From assembly GCF_030053395.1 (NCBI RefSeq), contig NZ_JASGBH010000004.1, forward strand, positions 62,001-126,000: a stretch of 64,000 nt of DNA, written 5' to 3'. This document shows positions 37,361 to 45,287 of this stretch, in pieces. Under the pieces are notes generated by a model. The model was not told where the DNA came from. It was given only the letters and a program-made list of their open reading frames with translations, and searched no databases. The first letter of the stretch is position 1. Every line of letters starts with the position of its first letter. The position numbers and the translations under genes were made by a program. Source of the stretch: Limnohabitans lacus (GTDB taxonomy: Bacteria > Pseudomonadota > Gammaproteobacteria > Burkholderiales > Burkholderiaceae_C).

Positions 37361-37966
37361 ATGCCGTTTTCCCTCGCCACCCCCGCTCACCACGAGCTGG
37401 TCATCAAAAAAAGCCGATTCATCGCCTGCGTCGAGCCCATGCCCGGGCGCGAGGCGGCCCAAGCGCGTGTGGCCCAGCTCAAGGCCGAACACCCCGATGC
37501 GGCCCATGTGTGCTGGGCGCTGCTGGCCGGTGGCCAGTCGGCCGCCAACGACGATGGCGAGCCCGGCGGCACCGCAGGCCGGCCCATGCTGGACGTGCTG
37601 CGTCACCAAGATTTGCAAGGCGTGATGGCCTCGGTGGTGCGTTATTTTGGCGGCGTCAAGCTGGGTGCGGGCGGCCTGGTCAGGGCCTACACCGACGCGG
37701 TGGCGCAAGCCTTGCTGAGGGCAGACAAGATCCCTTTGATCCAACAAGCCCATTTGGCTTGCAGCGTGCCTTATGCGCTCGAAGGCTTGGTGCGCCGCGA
37801 ATTGGAGCTGGCGCAGGCGCAGCTGCAAGAGGTCTCGCACGGCAGCGTGGTGACGCTGCACTGGACGATGCCCGAGACCGATGCGCCTGCCTTGGTGCAG
37901 CGCTTAGGCGACAAAGGTCAGGGGCAGTTGGGCTGGCTCGATTCGGAGAATGCGCCCCATGTCTGA
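37361..37966 (+). CDS. yigZ: YigZ/IMPACT-family protein
   Basis: A 201-residue UPF0029/IMPACT-fold protein. The signature DDGEPGGTAGRPMLDVL (about residues 65-81) is followed by GVMASVVRYFGGVKLGAGGL and VRAYTDAVAQAL. The C-terminal ferredoxin-like domain is DUF1949-type. Bacterial members have no firmly known function; eukaryotic IMPACT influences translational control. Its 3' end overlaps the first chromate-transporter gene by 8 bases. Confidence 0.9.
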   Translation: MPFSLATPAHHELVIKKSRFIACVEPMPGREAAQARVAQLKAEHPDAAHVCWALLAGGQSAANDDGEPGGTAGRPMLDVLRHQDLQGVMASVVRYFGGVKLGAGGLVRAYTDAVAQALLRADKIPLIQQAHLACSVPYALEGLVRRELELAQAQLQEVSHGSVVTLHWTMPETDAPALVQRLGDKGQGQLGWLDSENAPHV

Positions 37967-38549
37967 ACCATCACTCTTGAACCGCCCCAAGTCCAAAATG
38001 GACTTGTTTTTGTCCTTCACCTGGCTGGCCTTGCAAGGCTTTGGCGGCGTGCTGGCCGTGGTGCAGCGCGTGTTGGTCGAAGAAAAGCGCTGGATGAGCA
38101 AGGAGCAATTCGTCGAGGACTGGGCCGTGGCGCAGATCATGCCGGGGCCCAATGTGGTCAATTTGTCGCTGATGATTGGCGGGCGTTACTTTGGCTTGGC
38201 AGGTGCGCTGGCGGGTTTGGCAGGCATGTTGACGGCGCCTTTGATCGTGGTGTTGCTGCTGGCCATCGCCTTTGGCGGTGTATCGGATGCCGCATGGGCA
38301 CAGGGCGCTCTGCGCGGCATGGGTGCGGTCTCGGCCGGGCTGATCGCGGCGGTGGGGCTCAAATTGATCAGCGCCCTCAAAACCAACCCGATGGGCATGC
38401 CGGTGTGCATAGGCTTGGCGGTGCTGAGTTTTGTGGGCGTGGGCGTGATGCGCTGGCCCCTGGCCTGGGTGCTGCTGGGCATGGGCCTTTTGGGCTGCGG
38501 CTGGGCTTATGTGCAGCTGGCGCGGGCGGCGGCTAAGGGGGCCAGATGA
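37959..38549 (+). CDS. Chromate transporter family half-protein 1
   Basis: A 196-residue single-domain CHR protein. The conserved CHR opening is FLSFTWLALQGFGGVLAVVQ, then EEKRWMSKEQFVEDWAVAQI and MPGPNVVNLSLMIGGRYFGL. About five to six membrane helices follow. ChrA exports chromate in long-chain form; here two half-size genes are adjacent and overlap by ATGA, the short-chain CHR pair arrangement thought to form a heterodimer. It starts inside the yigZ 3' end. Substrate (chromate, sulfate or other oxyanion) is not evident. Confidence 0.88.
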   Translation: MSEPSLLNRPKSKMDLFLSFTWLALQGFGGVLAVVQRVLVEEKRWMSKEQFVEDWAVAQIMPGPNVVNLSLMIGGRYFGLAGALAGLAGMLTAPLIVVLLLAIAFGGVSDAAWAQGALRGMGAVSAGLIAAVGLKLISALKTNPMGMPVCIGLAVLSFVGVGVMRWPLAWVLLGMGLLGCGWAYVQLARAAAKGAR

Positions 38550-39148
38550 ACCCCGTTTTGAACCTGAGCGCCGCCGACTGGTGGAGCATGTTTGAGCACT
38601 TTGCTTCGCTGTCGCTGCTGGCGGTGGGCGGCGCCATCACCACAGCGCCCGACATGCACCGCTATCTGGTGGACGAAACCCATTGGCTGAGCGACAGCCA
38701 ATTCACCTCGTCGATCGCGCTGGCGCAATCGGCGCCGGGGCCCAACATTTTGTTTGTGGCCCTGATGGGTTGGCAGGTGGGCATGAACGCTGCAGCCAGC
38801 CAAGGCGGGGGCTGGATGAGCGTGGGTCTGGCCAGCTTGGGGGTGGTGGTGGCCATGCTGGGCATCATGCTGCCCTCTTCCATCTTGACCTACACGGCCA
38901 CGCGCTGGGCGCACCAGCACCGCGAGATGCTCGGCATCCGGGCCTTCAAGTCGGGCATGGCCCCCATCGTGATCGCTTTGCTCTTGGCCACCTCGTGGCT
39001 ATTGACACTGAGCCACAACCAGCCCGCCCGCGACTGGCCGCTGTATGTGCTCACCGCGGTGACCACGCTGGTGGTCTGGCGCACCAAGGTCCACATGCTG
39101 TGGCTCATTGCGGCGGGAGCCGTGCTGGGTGGGCTGGGCTGGGTCTGA
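38546..39148 (+). CDS. Chromate transporter family half-protein 2
   Basis: A 200-residue second CHR domain: FASLSLLAVGGAITTAPDMH, ETHWLSDSQFTSSIALAQSA, PGPNILFVALMGWQVG, and several further helices. It has opposite charge and loop pattern to half 1, as expected for antiparallel partners. It ends 3 bases before the convergent lipoprotein gene stop. Confidence 0.88.
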   Translation: MNPVLNLSAADWWSMFEHFASLSLLAVGGAITTAPDMHRYLVDETHWLSDSQFTSSIALAQSAPGPNILFVALMGWQVGMNAAASQGGGWMSVGLASLGVVVAMLGIMLPSSILTYTATRWAHQHREMLGIRAFKSGMAPIVIALLLATSWLLTLSHNQPARDWPLYVLTAVTTLVVWRTKVHMLWLIAAGAVLGGLGWV

Positions 39149-39151
39149 GGC

Positions 39152-39502
39152 TCAGCGCGGGTTCTCGAAGAACACCGTGTTCGAGTAATCACTGATCTCG
39201 AAATAGACCTTTTTCTCACCCTCGTCCACCTGCATGTTCAGGTTTTCATCGAGCACGCCATAGCCATAGCGGTAAGCACGGGGCATCTTGTCGTCGGTGC
39301 CCAGCGCGGTGCTGATCTTGTCCACTTTCAAAAAGCGGCGCACCACCTTGTCACCGGCATAGACCTCGAGCACACCGTTGGTGCCGGTCCAGTTCTGAAT
39401 GTCACGGCTGATTTTGTTTTGCTGCTCTTGGGTGCAGCCGGCCAGCAAGCTGGCGGCGGCCACGGTGGTGATCAGCGCGATGTTTTTGATTTTGTTGGAC
39501 AC
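39152..39502 (-). CDS. Small lipoprotein of unknown function
   Basis: A 116-residue protein with a lipoprotein signal, KNIALITTVAAASLLAGC, where the lipobox LLAGC gives acylated Cys23. The mature part (TQEQQNKISRDIQNWTG...) is hydrophilic and has GVLEVYAGDKVVRRFLKVDK, then a segment with RAYRYGYGVLDENLN. It resembles uncharacterised betaproteobacterial lipoproteins. The residue after the lipid Cys is Thr, so outer-membrane sorting is likely. Start codon GTG with GGGAG six bases upstream. Confidence 0.82.
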   Translation of the reverse strand: MSNKIKNIALITTVAAASLLAGCTQEQQNKISRDIQNWTGTNGVLEVYAGDKVVRRFLKVDKISTALGTDDKMPRAYRYGYGVLDENLNMQVDEGEKKVYFEISDYSNTVFFENPR

Positions 39503-39527
39503 GGCAAACTCCCTTTCATGCGTTTAG

Positions 39528-39558
39528 AAAAAAACATGTCGGTGCTGAAGCCGCCGAC
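39528..39558 (-). terminator. REP-like hairpin with T-tract after rlmB
   Basis: On the minus strand GTCGG...CCGAC around an inner GGCTTCAGC is followed by ATG and seven T. It lies 66 bases after the rlmB stop and before the lipoprotein gene. It is the same sequence family as the 26801-26821 hairpin. Confidence 0.7.
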
Positions 39559-39608
39559 CTGCAAAACCCTGTGTCTATCGGTAGTTTGGAGCTTCAGCTG
39601 CGACAAAC
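39538..39608. repeat. REP-like palindrome pair
   Basis: GTCGGTGCTGAAGCCGCCGACCT matches 26801-26823 except for one base. A second palindrome, GTTTGGAGCTTCAGCTGCGACAAAC (39584-39608), follows in the 121-base spacer between rlmB and the lipoprotein gene. Confidence 0.6.
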
Positions 39609-39623
39609 AGCGCAACCGCCCTA

Positions 39624-40358
39624 TCAAGTGCGCTGGCGCAGCGCCTCGTACAAGCACACACCACTGGCCACCGACACGTTCAGACTTTCCACGGCGCCTT
39701 GCATCGGGATGCTGACCAGTTCATCGCAGGTCTTGCGGGTCAGCTGGCGCATGCCCGGGCCTTCGGCGCCCAGCACCAAGGCCGTGGGGCCCTTGAGGTC
39801 CGATTGGTAGACGGTGCGCGGCGCATCGCCGCTGGTGCCCACGATCCAGATGCTGCGTTCCTTGAGCTCTCCCAAGGTGCGGGCCAGATTGGTCACCATG
39901 AAATACGGCATGGTCTCGGCGGCGCCACTGGCCACTTTGGCCACGGTGGCGTTGATGCCGGCGGCATGGTCTTTGGGTGCGATCACCGCGTGGGCCCCTG
40001 CCCCATCGGCCACCCGCAGGCAAGCGCCCAGGTTGTGCGGATCGGTCACGCCGTCCAGCACCAAGAGCAGTGGCGGGCCTTCGATGGTGTCGAGCAAATC
40101 GTCCAGCGAGTGGTTTTGCGGAATGGGTGCCACCAGCGCCACCACGCCCTGGTGGCCGTGACCGCCGGCCAATTTGGCCAAGCGTTCGTTGTCGGATTCA
40201 ACCATGCGCATGCCCGAGTCGCGGGCCTTGTCGATGAACTGCCGCATGCGGGCGTCACGGCGCGTGACCTCGAAATGGATTTCGATGATGGATTGGGGGG
40301 CGATCTTGAGGCGAACGCCTACGGCATGAAAGCCGTACAGCACTTTGTGAGATGACAT
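39624..40358 (-). CDS. rlmB: 23S rRNA (guanosine-2251) 2'-O-methyltransferase RlmB (TrmH family)
   Basis: A 244-residue SPOUT methyltransferase. The N-terminal substrate-binding domain starts [18 protein letters not shown] motifs are [34 protein letters not shown] and [20 protein letters not shown], which form the knotted SAM site. RlmB methylates G2251 in the ribosomal P loop. The start at 40358 ([10 protein letters not shown]) is preferred because upstream in-frame codons run antisense into the next gene and lack family similarity. Confidence 0.93.
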   Translation of the reverse strand: MSSHKVLYGFHAVGVRLKIAPQSIIEIHFEVTRRDARMRQFIDKARDSGMRMVESDNERLAKLAGGHGHQGVVALVAPIPQNHSLDDLLDTIEGPPLLLVLDGVTDPHNLGACLRVADGAGAHAVIAPKDHAAGINATVAKVASGAAETMPYFMVTNLARTLGELKERSIWIVGTSGDAPRTVYQSDLKGPTALVLGAEGPGMRQLTRKTCDELVSIPMQGAVESLNVSVASGVCLYEALRQRT

Positions 40359-40407
40359 GCAGCCATTATCGTTTGTCCGCTGCGCAGACACCCACAGCAG
40401 CAAGACT

Positions 40408-41097
40408 TCAGGCCTTGGCCACAGAAGTTTCGGTGAGCCGACCGGCTTCAATGACCAGCATGCGCTCGCAACGCGCAGCCACTTGCCGGTCGTGCGTGAC
40501 CAAGACCAAGGTGGTGCCCTGCTCCCGATTGAGCGCAAACATCAGGTCCATGATGGCTTGGCCGGTCGCGTGGTCCAGGCTGCCCGTGGGCTCATCGGCC
40601 AACAACAGCGCAGGTTGCACCACAAAAGCACGGGCCAGGGCCACGCGCTGCTGTTCGCCGCCACTGAGCACTTTGGGCAAGTGCTTGAGCCGCTCGCCCA
40701 AGCCCACACGTTGCAGCATGGCGGAGGCGGTGCTGCGGGCGTCAGGCCGTCCCGCCAACTCCAGCGGCAGCATCACGTTTTCAAGCGCGGTCAGATTGGG
40801 CATGAGCTGAAAGCTCTGAAACACAAAGCCCACATGGCTGGCGCGCAAAGCGGCGCGTTGGTCTTCGTTCAATTCAAACATCGATTGACCGGCCAACACC
40901 ACTTGGCCGATGCTGGGCGTGTCCAGTCCGGCCATGATGGCCAGCAAGGTGCTTTTGCCCGAGCCGGAAGCACCGACAATGGCGGCTGTTTCCCCCGCGT
41001 GAAGCGAGAATTCGATATCGCGCAAAATGTCCAGCGACCCGCTGGCGTCTTGAACGCTTTTGGAAACGCCACGAACGGCAATGATGGATTCAGGCAT
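40408..41097 (-). CDS. LolD/YbbA-family ABC ATPase without adjacent permease
   Basis: A 229-residue ATPase of the MacB/LolD/YbbA cluster. Walker A is [18 protein letters not shown], the family-specific loop is [20 protein letters not shown], the signature is [15 protein letters not shown], Walker B is [12 protein letters not shown] and the switch is LVTHD. Divergence from a TesA-like gene resembles the ybbA/tesA pair of E. coli, but the ybbP-type permease that should follow is absent; rlmB lies downstream instead. The ATG start at 41097 overlaps the esterase start on the other strand (shared CATG). A GTG at 41103 is possible. Confidence 0.88.
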   Translation of the reverse strand: MPESIIAVRGVSKSVQDASGSLDILRDIEFSLHAGETAAIVGASGSGKSTLLAIMAGLDTPSIGQVVLAGQSMFELNEDQRAALRASHVGFVFQSFQLMPNLTALENVMLPLELAGRPDARSTASAMLQRVGLGERLKHLPKVLSGGEQQRVALARAFVVQPALLLADEPTGSLDHATGQAIMDLMFALNREQGTTLVLVTHDRQVAARCERMLVIEAGRLTETSVAKA

Positions 41098-41746
41098 GCA
41101 CACACCTTTGTTGAGACGTCGCCACTTTACCCTGAGCGTGCTGGCCCTCGTGGGTCAGGGCTTTGGCGCGTCCGCAGGGGCCACCAAGCCCACGCGCATT
41201 TTGGTGCTGGGCGACTCGCTGAGTGCCGAGTACGGCCTAGCGCGGGGCACAGGCTGGGTCAAATTGCTGGCGCAAAAGCTGGCCCAAGAAAAATACCCGG
41301 CCGAACTCGTCAACGCCAGCATCAGTGGCGACACCACCTCTGGCGGACGCTCGCGGCTGCCTGCCTTGCTGCAAAAGCACCAACCCAGCCACGTGGTGAT
41401 CGAGCTGGGTGGCAACGACGCCTTGCGCGGTTTGCCCCTGGCCATGACCCAAGACAATCTGCAAGCCATGGTCTCGCAAGCCCAAGCCGCCGGCGCCCAG
41501 GTGCTGCTGCTGGGCATGCAAATGCCGCCCAACTACGGGCCCGACATGAACCGGCAGTTTGCCGCCATGTACGTGCAGCTGGCCAAGCAATCGAAAGCGG
41601 GCTTGGTGCCCTTCTTTTTGCGCGGTGTGGGCGACGATGCCGACCCGCTCAAATGGTTCCAGGCCGACCGCATCCACCCCAACGAATCGGCTCAGCCGCA
41701 ACTGCTGGCCAATGTTTGGCCCGCCCTGAAGAAACAATTGAAATGA
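41096..41746 (+). CDS. tesA: TesA-like GDSL esterase/lysophospholipase, exported
   Basis: A 216-residue SGNH hydrolase. Block I is ILVLGDSLSAEYGLARG (nucleophile Ser), block II Gly is in ISGDTTSGG, block III is ELGGNDALRGLP, and block V is DRIHPNESAQPQLLANVWPA (Asp and His). The N-terminus [20 protein letters not shown] contains RRRHF before a hydrophobic stretch, so Tat export to the periplasm is possible. It cleaves acyl thioesters or lysophospholipids. The start codon shares CATG with the divergent ATPase gene; in-frame ATGs at 41081 and 41084 are alternatives. Confidence 0.87.
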   Translation: MHTPLLRRRHFTLSVLALVGQGFGASAGATKPTRILVLGDSLSAEYGLARGTGWVKLLAQKLAQEKYPAELVNASISGDTTSGGRSRLPALLQKHQPSHVVIELGGNDALRGLPLAMTQDNLQAMVSQAQAAGAQVLLLGMQMPPNYGPDMNRQFAAMYVQLAKQSKAGLVPFFLRGVGDDADPLKWFQADRIHPNESAQPQLLANVWPALKKQLK

Positions 41747-42804
41747 GTGTTCACCTGATTTCGGCCTTTGATGCCATGGCCAAACTCGACCAGTTCGATG
41801 CCATCCTGGACGCCCGGTCCGAAGGCGAGCATGCCGAAGACCATTTGCCCAATGCCCAAAGCTGGCCATCGCTGAACAACGAAGAGCGCATCCGCGTAGG
41901 CACTTTGTACAAGCAGGTCAGCCCCTTCGAGGCGCAAAAAATAGGTGCTGCGCTGGTGGCCAAAAACATCGCCCAGCACATCGAAACCAAGGTGATGGAC
42001 AAGCCCAAGAACTGGCAGCCATTGATTTATTGCTGGCGCGGCGGCAAGCGCAGCAATTCGCTGGCGCTGATCCTGGGGCAGATCGGCTTCAAGGTGCACC
42101 TGATCGAAGGCGGCTACAAGGCCTTTCGCAAAGAAGTCATGGAAGACACGCCGCGCCAAGCGCAGCGTTTGCAGTTTCAGGTCTTGTGCGGCCCCACTGG
42201 CTCGGGCAAAACCCGTTTGTTGCAGGCCTTGGCCCAAGAAGGCGCTCAGGTGCTGGATCTGGAAGCGATTGCCGTGCACCGCAGCTCGGTGCTGGGTTTG
42301 ATTCCGGGCCAGGATCAACCCACGCAAAAAGCTTTCGACACCCAAGTGTGGGATGCACTGCGCCGCTTTGACCCGGCGCGGCCGGTTTACGTGGAAGCTG
42401 AGAGCAAAAAAGTCGGCAACTTGACGGTGCCCGCCGAGTTGATGGTGGCCATGCGGGCCAGCCCCTGCATCCGCATGGAACTGTCACTGGACAGCCGCGT
42501 CGATCTGCTGATGGAGGACTATGCCTTCTTCACGCAAGATGCGGCGTTTTTCATCGACCGGTTAGAGCGCTTGGTTGCCTTGCGTGGCAAAGCCGTGGTG
42601 GATGGCTGGAAAGAAAAGATTGCGCGGGGCCAGATGCGCGAAGTGGTGGCCGATTTGCTGAACCTGCATTACGACCCAGGTTACGAAACGTCCACCGGCA
42701 AGAATTTTCAGCATTACAGCAAGGCCCCAGTGGTCGCGCCAGAGAGTCACTCGCTGGCGCACATGCAAGCCTTGGCGCATCAGATGGTGCAGGGCCAGGT
42801 CTGA
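41743..42804 (+). CDS. mnmH: tRNA 2-selenouridine/geranyl-2-thiouridine synthase MnmH (SelU)
   Basis: A 353-residue enzyme that converts the wobble 2-thiouridine of tRNA to selenouridine through a geranylated intermediate. The N-terminal rhodanese domain has ILDARSEGEHAEDHLPNAQS and catalytic Cys in IYCWRGGKRSNSLALIL (about residue 90). The C-terminal P-loop domain has LCGPTGSGKTRLLQAL (about 145), then VYVEAESKKVGNLTVP. Overlaps the esterase stop by ATGA. Upstream in-frame codons are antisense to other genes and were not included. Confidence 0.93.
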   Translation: MSVHLISAFDAMAKLDQFDAILDARSEGEHAEDHLPNAQSWPSLNNEERIRVGTLYKQVSPFEAQKIGAALVAKNIAQHIETKVMDKPKNWQPLIYCWRGGKRSNSLALILGQIGFKVHLIEGGYKAFRKEVMEDTPRQAQRLQFQVLCGPTGSGKTRLLQALAQEGAQVLDLEAIAVHRSSVLGLIPGQDQPTQKAFDTQVWDALRRFDPARPVYVEAESKKVGNLTVPAELMVAMRASPCIRMELSLDSRVDLLMEDYAFFTQDAAFFIDRLERLVALRGKAVVDGWKEKIARGQMREVVADLLNLHYDPGYETSTGKNFQHYSKAPVVAPESHSLAHMQALAHQMVQGQV

Positions 42805-42831
42805 AGGTGCAAGGCCCCAGGGCTTGAAAGC

Positions 42832-43026
42832 TCAGCTGGCGGGCTTGTCCATAGCCGGTGCGGCAAAAGTCGTTGCACCGGACTGATCGGCATCTGCCAT
42901 GTCTGTGCCGTCATCTGAAGGTGAGCCGGATTTGCGCTCGGCTTTGGCTTTGAGCTTGTCCTCTTTTTTGCGTTTCTTGGCCAGTTCTTTTTGGCGTTTT
43001 TCGAATCCGTAGTTGGGTGTGGCCAA
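42832..43026 (-). CDS. Small charged hypothetical protein (TTG start)
   Basis: A 64-residue protein of unknown function. An extremely basic N-terminal helix (NYGFEKRQKELAKKRKKEDK, then LKAKAERK) is followed by an acidic, Ser/Asp-rich, Ala/Pro-rich tail. Start TTG at 43026 has a strong AAAGGAG five bases upstream, and this fixes the frame. It lies 10 bases after the DUF2189 gene stop on the same strand. Similar small Lys/Glu-rich proteins occur in Burkholderiales; coiled coil or nucleic-acid binding would fit the composition. Confidence 0.7.
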   Translation of the reverse strand: MATPNYGFEKRQKELAKKRKKEDKLKAKAERKSGSPSDDGTDMADADQSGATTFAAPAMDKPAS

Positions 43027-43036
43027 GATGGCTCCT

Positions 43037-43912
43037 TTATTTGTTGGTGCCCAATGTAACAGCTTCGGGCGCTGATTCTTCCCACTCGACGCTGCCACGG
43101 TAGGCATGCCAGCTGGCATGGCCCAACCAAGGGCCGACAAAAACGATGCCCAAGCCCCATGGCCACAAGGCGCCCACCACCAAAAGACCCAACAAAGCGC
43201 CCCACAACAAAAGCACGCCGGGATGCGAAAACACCACACGCATGCTGGTGAGCACCGCCGAAATCGCATCGGTGTCTCGGTCCAAGATCATGGGGATCGA
43301 CACCACCGACAGGCCAAACACCAGCGCGGCAAAAACACCCCCCACCATCAGGTAGACCATCACAAATTCGAGGTTCTTGGGGTTGAAGATGGCCTCTAGC
43401 ACGCCCGTGGTGGACGGCATGCCGGTGTCAAAGAAGACCGCAAAGACCACCAGCGACGCCCTGCCCCACAAGAGTTCGAGCACCATCAGCACCAAGACCA
43501 ACATGGCCATGCTGGGGATGTGCTGGTCCCAGCACATGAGGGACGAGGCCATGTCGGGCACCTCGCCCTGCTCCAGACGGCGGCTGACTTCGTACAGGCC
43601 CATCGCCAAAAACGGGCCGATCAACAGGCAGCCCGAAATCATGGACAAGGTGTATTCGGGCTTGTGTTTGAAAACCAGCGCCAAGACCTGCGCCATCAGG
43701 AAAAAGCAAACGCCGTAAAACAGCGCAATGCCGGGGTGCTTGAACAAATCTTTGCGGCCCAGCTCTAACCAGCGAAACGGGCTGCCCCAACCGAGCGAGC
43801 GCATGTGGGCCCTTGGGCCCACCGGCGGGGGCGGCACATAGGGCACCTCCATGGTGGGCAAGGCCGAATTTTGGGTGTCGTGGGGCGCGGTGTGCGAGGC
43901 GTTGGCAGACAT
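43037..43912 (-). CDS. DUF2189 integral membrane protein
   Basis: A 291-residue membrane protein. A Pro-rich cytoplasmic N-terminus (VPYVPPPPVGPRAHMRSLGW) is followed by the DUF2189 opening GSPFRWLELGRKDLFKHPGI. Six to seven helices follow, with the conserved loop GPFLAMGLYEVSRRLEQGEV and then VSIPMILDRDTDAISAVLTS. Some homologues lie near cytochrome oxidase genes, but none are here. Function unknown. Confidence 0.87.
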   Translation of the reverse strand: MSANASHTAPHDTQNSALPTMEVPYVPPPPVGPRAHMRSLGWGSPFRWLELGRKDLFKHPGIALFYGVCFFLMAQVLALVFKHKPEYTLSMISGCLLIGPFLAMGLYEVSRRLEQGEVPDMASSLMCWDQHIPSMAMLVLVLMVLELLWGRASLVVFAVFFDTGMPSTTGVLEAIFNPKNLEFVMVYLMVGGVFAALVFGLSVVSIPMILDRDTDAISAVLTSMRVVFSHPGVLLLWGALLGLLVVGALWPWGLGIVFVGPWLGHASWHAYRGSVEWEESAPEAVTLGTNK

Positions 43913-44008
43913 GAAATACCCTGTTCTCCGTTGGCCCCAAGGCTAATCCTGAAGGGGCCGGATGACCAGTCAGGAAACTACCAAGAAAACGCCCCTCAGA
44001 GCGCCAAA

Positions 44009-45226
44009 TCACACAAGCGGCAGGTGCAGATCCATCGAATGTTGAAGGTCGGCTTGCAAGTCTTGCACCGACTCAAGCCCAACTGAAAAGCGCACCAAGG
44101 TGCCCTTGGAAAGGTGATGTGTGGGGCGCTTGCGCATGGTTGCTAAGTCGTAAGGCACGACCAGACTGACCGGCCCGCCCCAGCTGTAGCCGATCTTGAA
44201 AAGACGCAGCCCATCGCAAAAAGCATCGACCTGCGCCTGACTGTATCGCGCATCCACCATCACGCTGAAGAGTCCAGCGGCCAAATCGCTGTGATCGCCG
44301 CACAGTTGTTGCCAATGGGCGTGCCCTGGCGACGACTCGAATGCGGGGTGCAAAACCTGCGCGCATTGCGGCTGTGCCTGCCACCAAGCGGCCAGCGTGC
44401 GTGCGCTGCGGTCGTGCGCGGCATAACGCAGGGCCATGCTGGGCAAAGCGCGCAGCACAGCTTCGGCGTCGTTGGCGCCTACACCCAAACCCAGGCGCAT
44501 GTGGCACAGCTTGATCTTCAGGTGCAAAGCGGCATCGCGCGTGATGATGCTGCCCATGAGCACATCGCCGCCGCCACTGGGGTATTTGGTCAAGGCGTGG
44601 GCGCTGATGTCCACGCCCAGCGTACCGTCGCGCAACAAGTCAAAAGGCGCAAAGGCCAGGCCTGCGCCCCAGGTGTTGTCCAAAGCGCACATCACACCAC
44701 GCGCTTTGCATCGGCGCACCAACTCGGGCAGATCGGGGAACTCCATGCTGACCGAGCCGGGGGCCTCGATCCACACCAGTCGCGTGCGCTCGTTCATGCG
44801 CGCCGACAAATCGTCAGGGTCCAGCGGGTCGTAAAACTGGTGCGTGATGCCAAAGTGACGCAACTCGCCTTCGGCCAGGGCCTTGTTGGGGCCATAAGCA
44901 TTGTCGGGGATCAGCACTTCATCACCGGTTTGAAGCAGGGCCAGTGCCACCGTGGCCAGCGCGGCCAGCCCGCTGGGCACAAGCACACATTGCTGACCGC
45001 CTTCTAGGGCGCACAGGCGCTCTTCGAGGGTGTAGGTGGTGGGTGTGCCGTGCAAGCCGTAGGTGTAGGCCGACTTGTCTTTCCATTCGCGCTGACGCAT
45101 GGCCGCCACGCTGGGAAAGTAAACCGTGGATGCCTTGAACACCCCCACCTGAGGCGCCGCAAAGCCTTCTGGTGGCTGGTATGGGTGATGGATCAGGTGG
45201 GTGGTGCTGGAGCGCTGGTCGTTCAT
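44009..45226 (-). CDS. metC: PLP-dependent cystathionine beta-lyase-type enzyme (Cys/Met metabolism family)
   Basis: A 405-residue fold-type I PLP enzyme. Motifs: YTYGLHGTPTTYTLEERLCA, VPSGLAALATVALALLQTGD, IPDNAYGPNK, the PLP aspartate region CALDNTWGAGLAFAPFDLL, and the Schiff-base lysine in SAHALTKYPSGGGDVLMGSI. C-terminal VRFSVGLESVQDLQADLQHS is typical of MetC/CGS. MetC cleaves cystathionine to homocysteine, pyruvate and ammonia; other beta/gamma-lyase activities are possible. Monocistronic: 96 bases separate it from the next gene. Confidence 0.87.
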   Translation of the reverse strand: MNDQRSSTTHLIHHPYQPPEGFAAPQVGVFKASTVYFPSVAAMRQREWKDKSAYTYGLHGTPTTYTLEERLCALEGGQQCVLVPSGLAALATVALALLQTGDEVLIPDNAYGPNKALAEGELRHFGITHQFYDPLDPDDLSARMNERTRLVWIEAPGSVSMEFPDLPELVRRCKARGVMCALDNTWGAGLAFAPFDLLRDGTLGVDISAHALTKYPSGGGDVLMGSIITRDAALHLKIKLCHMRLGLGVGANDAEAVLRALPSMALRYAAHDRSARTLAAWWQAQPQCAQVLHPAFESSPGHAHWQQLCGDHSDLAAGLFSVMVDARYSQAQVDAFCDGLRLFKIGYSWGGPVSLVVPYDLATMRKRPTHHLSKGTLVRFSVGLESVQDLQADLQHSMDLHLPLV

Positions 45227-45236
45227 GTGGGCATCC

Positions 45237-45267
45237 TAAAGCAAACAGCCTCCGAAAAGGAGGCTGT
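45237..45267 (-). terminator. Rho-independent terminator of the long housekeeping run
   Basis: ACAGCCTCC and GGAGGCTGT form a 9-bp stem around a 5-base loop and, on the minus strand, are followed by TTTGCTTTAG. It lies 20 bases after the phosphoribosyltransferase stop, ending the der/hfq/hfl/purA strand. Confidence 0.85.
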
Positions 45268-45287
45268 GATTGGCGGTCAGAGGAAAC

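Noticed and set aside
40357..41742. Apparent N-terminal extension making mnmH an 815-residue fusion
   Set aside because: The extra 462 codons are antisense to the YbbA-type ATPase and out of frame with tesA; MnmH is complete from 41743 with an ATGA coupling.
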